Shown one piece after another: positions 60,979 through 64,000 of a DNA stretch of 64,000 nt. The notes beneath the pieces are model-generated. The model was given only the letters and a program-made list of their open reading frames with translations. It did not search any database and was not told the DNA's origin. Within the stretch, counting starts at the first letter, position 1, and every line of letters starts with the position of its first letter. Made by a program: the position numbers and the translations under genes. Location: assembly GCA_023159155.1 (NCBI GenBank), contig JAJNNX010000028.1:434001-498000 (forward strand). Direction: 5' to 3'. The stretch comes from Ustulina deusta. Taxonomy: Eukaryota; Ascomycota; Sordariomycetes; Xylariales; Xylariaceae.

Positions 60979-63900
60979 ATGGAAGACCCCCGTCCCGTAG
61001 AGCTGAAAGATGAGCTGCAAACTTCTTCCACTGCAGAATCTCAAGTATCATCTCTCTTGGGATCACCGTCCCCATCGAGTCCTCTTACGGAAATTGATGA
61101 ATTGTCAGACATCTCAGCGAGCTCATATCAGCTCGCGGCAGCGAAGTTCGACAATGACCTGGCCAACTACCTACGCTCGGACGCCATCGACTTACCTGAC
61201 CATGAGTTGTCGGGAACGGTTTCACATTGCACAACAGTACCTGACCGCTTTACCCCCACGTCACTACTTGCGGCAGTGCTGTTGTCTCTCGAAGGCTTCG
61301 ATAGAGCCCTGACTGCCAGACTCGACGTGTACTACGACCATGGCAGAGAACGACGAAGGATTGAAGCACCAGACAGCTCCGATACAACTGTTGGAGAGCT
61401 GTTAAAGCATATCGCCAATTCTCTGCCTCTTATCATTCAAGAGCAGATGTCCCCCAGACAAGCAAAGTTTACCATCGGTATTTCCTTCGCGATCGAGAAC
61501 CCAGACAGAAAGGATGATACAACCCAAGTTTCTCCTAGGTTTCTCTTGGCGACAACCATCAACCACAACGATTTAACACTGCAAGCACATTACGATGCTT
61601 CGAGTCTGACTCGCATCCGAGTGCTCCGGTTTCTGTGGAATATCAGCAGTGTCCACACACACCTGCTGGATAGCGATTCAAGCAACCTTACGGAGAGTAT
61701 CCCGCGGTTGAGTCTGCAAGATCTCGAGACTATCACCAACTGGAATTCCAAAACGCCCCTTTCCAGACCTATCTGCGTCCATGAGTCCGTCACTCGATGG
61801 GCAAACCAGACGCCCTTAGCGGAAGCTATCGATGGTTGGGACCGCCACCTAAGCTTCAGCGAACTCGACCGACTCTCTACGAAACTGGCTGGTCACCTCT
61901 TGCGCTTCTGCTCCATTAAGCCTGGAGACATCATACCGTTATGCATTGGCCGAAGCGCAATCGCCATTGTCAGCATGCTTGCAGTGATGAAGGCAGGGGG
62001 TGCATTTGTTCCACTCGACCCTCTGGGCCCGAAGGATCGCAACTTAGAAATCATGAGCGTCTGTGGTGCCGAGAAGCTCATACTCGCGTCATACGATGAG
62101 AAGTATGAGGAAGTCGGGTTGGTGGTATCGTGGACACTTATCGACGCCCTTCCGTCGACCTCGAAGGTGGAACTGCCAACCGTCACTCCCGGTGATCTAG
62201 CATACGTCATTTTCACCTCTGGCAGCACTGGGAAACCTAAAGGCGTGATGATAGAGCACCAGAACCTGTTCTACAGTCTCGGCGCACACGGCGGCGACAT
62301 CTACCGCCAGGGACCGACCTCCAGGGTTTTGCAGTTTGCAGCACTCACGTTTGATGCTTCCATGACGGAACATCTGGCGCCGCTCACGCTCGGAGGATGC
62401 GTCTGCGTCCCTGACCATGAGATCAGACTGACCGCAATAGCCGACTATATCAACTCCCGGCGCGTGAACTGGGCATTTTTCACTCCCACTTTCTTCAAGC
62501 TACTCAGCCCCGAAGATGTGCCCTGTCTCAAGACGGTGGTACTAGGCGGCGAGGCCATCACGAACGATTGCATCGATCGATGGAGCCACCGCATTCGTCT
62601 CATCAATGGCTACGGTCCATCGGAGGGGACGATCGTGGCCACTGCTTGTGTCGTTGAACCAATGAGCAGCGAGCGTGCATCCATTGGAAGGGCTCTCGTG
62701 TGCAAATCTTGGATCGTAGATCCAGAAGATCATAGCCGGCTTCTGCCAGTCGGAACGATCGGGGAGCTGGTCCTTCAAGGCCCTACTGTAGCCAGAGGAT
62801 ATCTAAACGAGCCGGAGAAGACTGAAGCTGCCTTTATCGACGTGCAGCCGTGGGCAAGCGATTCAGATAATCCTCAATACCAGCGGATGTACAAAACTGG
62901 GGATCTAGTGCGATACGACGAGAACGGTTCATTGATATATCTCGGCCGAAAGGACACACAGGTCAAGATTCGTGGTCAGCGTCTAGAACTCGGCGAGGTG
63001 GAGAACCATCTGCCTGCGGATACAATTCAACACGGCGTAGCGCTGGTACCTAAGTCTGGTCTTTATAAGGGCCGGCTTGTGGTAGTCGTCGTCTGCCGAA
63101 CTCGCAAGGATTCGGCAGCATTCAAACGAGGAGGGTTTTGGCGACTCAGCGGAGAAACAGCACAAGAAGCCCAAGAAATCATTAATGACACAAAAGAGTC
63201 GATGTTGGCAAAGGTCCCTGGCTTCGCAATCCCAGACATTTGGATCCCTGTCGATGAGATCCCCACGAGTAAGTCCGGAAAGCTTGACCGAATGGCTGTG
63301 CGCAGTTGGGTCGAATCGCTAGGGGGCGAGCAACAGCCGGAGTCCGAGATCGATGATGAAGACGATCCTACGGCGACTGACCTGGACAGAATCATACAAG
63401 AAGCCTTTGGCCATGCTCTCGGCTTACCTGCGAGAAGAATCCCACTGGATTGCTCCTTTCAATCTCTCGGGGGAGATTCCCTTCAAGCTATCCAGGTGGT
63501 TGGCAGATGCCGCGCCCAGTCACTTCAAATCAGCATTCTCCCTATCCTGAAAGGCGACACGATTAGACAGCTGAGCTCGAAGTCAAATCGCTACTTGGTA
63601 GCATCTCAAGGGAGTGAATGCATCGACACCCCCTTTCCTCTATCTCCGATTCAACGCCTCTATGTCGATGCGAATCCTCCATCAGATCATCACTTCAACC
63701 AAACGAGAGTTGTTCGCCTCAAGAAGCCATTACGTACAGATATCTTGCTCGAAGCTCTCAGGCATGTTGTTCGTACACATTCTATGCTGCGTGCACGACT
63801 TGTACGAGATAACGCTGGCAACTATCACCAGTTGATCAAGCAAGAAGCCGACATCGACTTCAGGTGCAGCTCTGTCGCTTCTCTTGAAGAGGCTCAAGGG

Positions 63901-64000
63901 AGTATCGCCGCATCCCAACAGGCGGTAAACATATGCTCAGGTCCGGTGGTTGCAGCGCACCACATTTTGGTAGAAAACGAGCTCCCTTTGTTTTCGATCA
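60979..64000 (+). CDS. Nonribosomal peptide synthetase, first module A-T-E (partial, runs off window)
   Basis: The frame is open from ATG 60,979 to the window end, 1,007 codons, with no intron. Residues about 100-250 look like the C-terminal half of a condensation domain, without its N-terminal HHxxxDG half. The adenylation domain follows: FTSGSTGKPKG (from residue 412), FDASMTEHLAPL, NGYGPSEGT (from 543), YKTGDLVRY, KIRGQRLELGEVE and SKSGKLDR (from 764). A thiolation domain carries GGDSLQAIQ (phosphopantetheine Ser 834). The next domain starts PLSPIQRLYVD (887) with HHFNQT (904), as in epimerization domains. So the first module probably activates an amino acid and delivers it as the D-form. 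A hand-read specificity code is D-A-T-F-V-G-G-I-V-K, substrate unknown. A stop lies just upstream in frame, which supports this start. Confidence 0.9.
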   Translation, partial: MEDPRPVELKDELQTSSTAESQVSSLLGSPSPSSPLTEIDELSDISASSYQLAAAKFDNDLANYLRSDAIDLPDHELSGTVSHCTTVPDRFTPTSLLAAVLLSLEGFDRALTARLDVYYDHGRERRRIEAPDSSDTTVGELLKHIANSLPLIIQEQMSPRQAKFTIGISFAIENPDRKDDTTQVSPRFLLATTINHNDLTLQAHYDASSLTRIRVLRFLWNISSVHTHLLDSDSSNLTESIPRLSLQDLETITNWNSKTPLSRPICVHESVTRWANQTPLAEAIDGWDRHLSFSELDRLSTKLAGHLLRFCSIKPGDIIPLCIGRSAIAIVSMLAVMKAGGAFVPLDPLGPKDRNLEIMSVCGAEKLILASYDEKYEEVGLVVSWTLIDALPSTSKVELPTVTPGDLAYVIFTSGSTGKPKGVMIEHQNLFYSLGAHGGDIYRQGPTSRVLQFAALTFDASMTEHLAPLTLGGCVCVPDHEIRLTAIADYINSRRVNWAFFTPTFFKLLSPEDVPCLKTVVLGGEAITNDCIDRWSHRIRLINGYGPSEGTIVATACVVEPMSSERASIGRALVCKSWIVDPEDHSRLLPVGTIGELVLQGPTVARGYLNEPEKTEAAFIDVQPWASDSDNPQYQRMYKTGDLVRYDENGSLIYLGRKDTQVKIRGQRLELGEVENHLPADTIQHGVALVPKSGLYKGRLVVVVVCRTRKDSAAFKRGGFWRLSGETAQEAQEIINDTKESMLAKVPGFAIPDIWIPVDEIPTSKSGKLDRMAVRSWVESLGGEQQPESEIDDEDDPTATDLDRIIQEAFGHALGLPARRIPLDCSFQSLGGDSLQAIQVVGRCRAQSLQISILPILKGDTIRQLSSKSNRYLVASQGSECIDTPFPLSPIQRLYVDANPPSDHHFNQTRVVRLKKPLRTDILLEALRHVVRTHSMLRARLVRDNAGNYHQLIKQEADIDFRCSSVASLEEAQGSIAASQQAVNICSGPVVAAHHILVENELPLFSI

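Overview
The window comes from a filamentous ascomycete (Pezizomycotina-type) genome. The supporting signs are short GT..AG introns of roughly 40-115 bp, a fungal GH115 glucuronidase, a UstYa/DUF3328 protein, a KR-repeat secretory precursor, fungal DHA1/DHA2 exporters, a multidomain NRPS, and a very large AT-rich block whose transposons carry the marks of repeat-induced point mutation (RIP). Species cannot be assigned. Coordinates were read by eye; no alignment or search was run.

Bases 1 to about 43,738 are a RIP-type AT-rich block with essentially no intact genes. I can resolve four LTR-type elements in it. Element C (3,400-7,597) has 269-bp LTRs around a non-coding interior with a quasi-tandem array of hairpin units. 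Element A (8,988-23,571) has 363-bp LTRs and a GTAC target duplication. It contains a mutated Ty3/gypsy RT-RNase H, and a 1.85-kb TIR element (15,276-17,125) is nested in it. Element B (24,344-30,098) has about 227-bp LTRs and an ATATT target duplication. Element D (about 33,801-39,510) holds RT, RNase H, integrase and chromodomain remnants of a Ty3 chromovirus. In both readable RTs the catalytic Asp pair has become Asn-Asn. The block ends sharply at an (ATCA)n tract near 43,706-43,738.

From 43.7 to 51.2 kb the composition returns to normal: mostly intergenic sequence, a complete secreted GH115 xylan alpha-glucuronidase gene (4 exons), a fragment resembling a transcription-factor tail, and a decayed WD40 C-terminus like that of NACHT-WD40 NLR proteins.

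From 51.2 to 64 kb lies what looks like secondary metabolism. A DHA2 exporter, a UstYa-family oxidase and a divergently transcribed precursor form a candidate, apparently undescribed dikaritin-type RiPP locus. The precursor has a signal peptide and six 26-residue repeats separated by five Lys-Arg sites. Beside it, a DHA1 exporter and a large NRPS (A-T-E first module, cut by the window end) form a second, divergently arranged peptide locus. The likely logic of the first locus is secretion-pathway entry of the precursor, Kex2-type cleavage at KR, UstYa-type oxidation of the Tyr-containing repeat peptide, and export. The NRPS would make a separate peptide exported by its neighbour; whether the two loci are one cluster is open.
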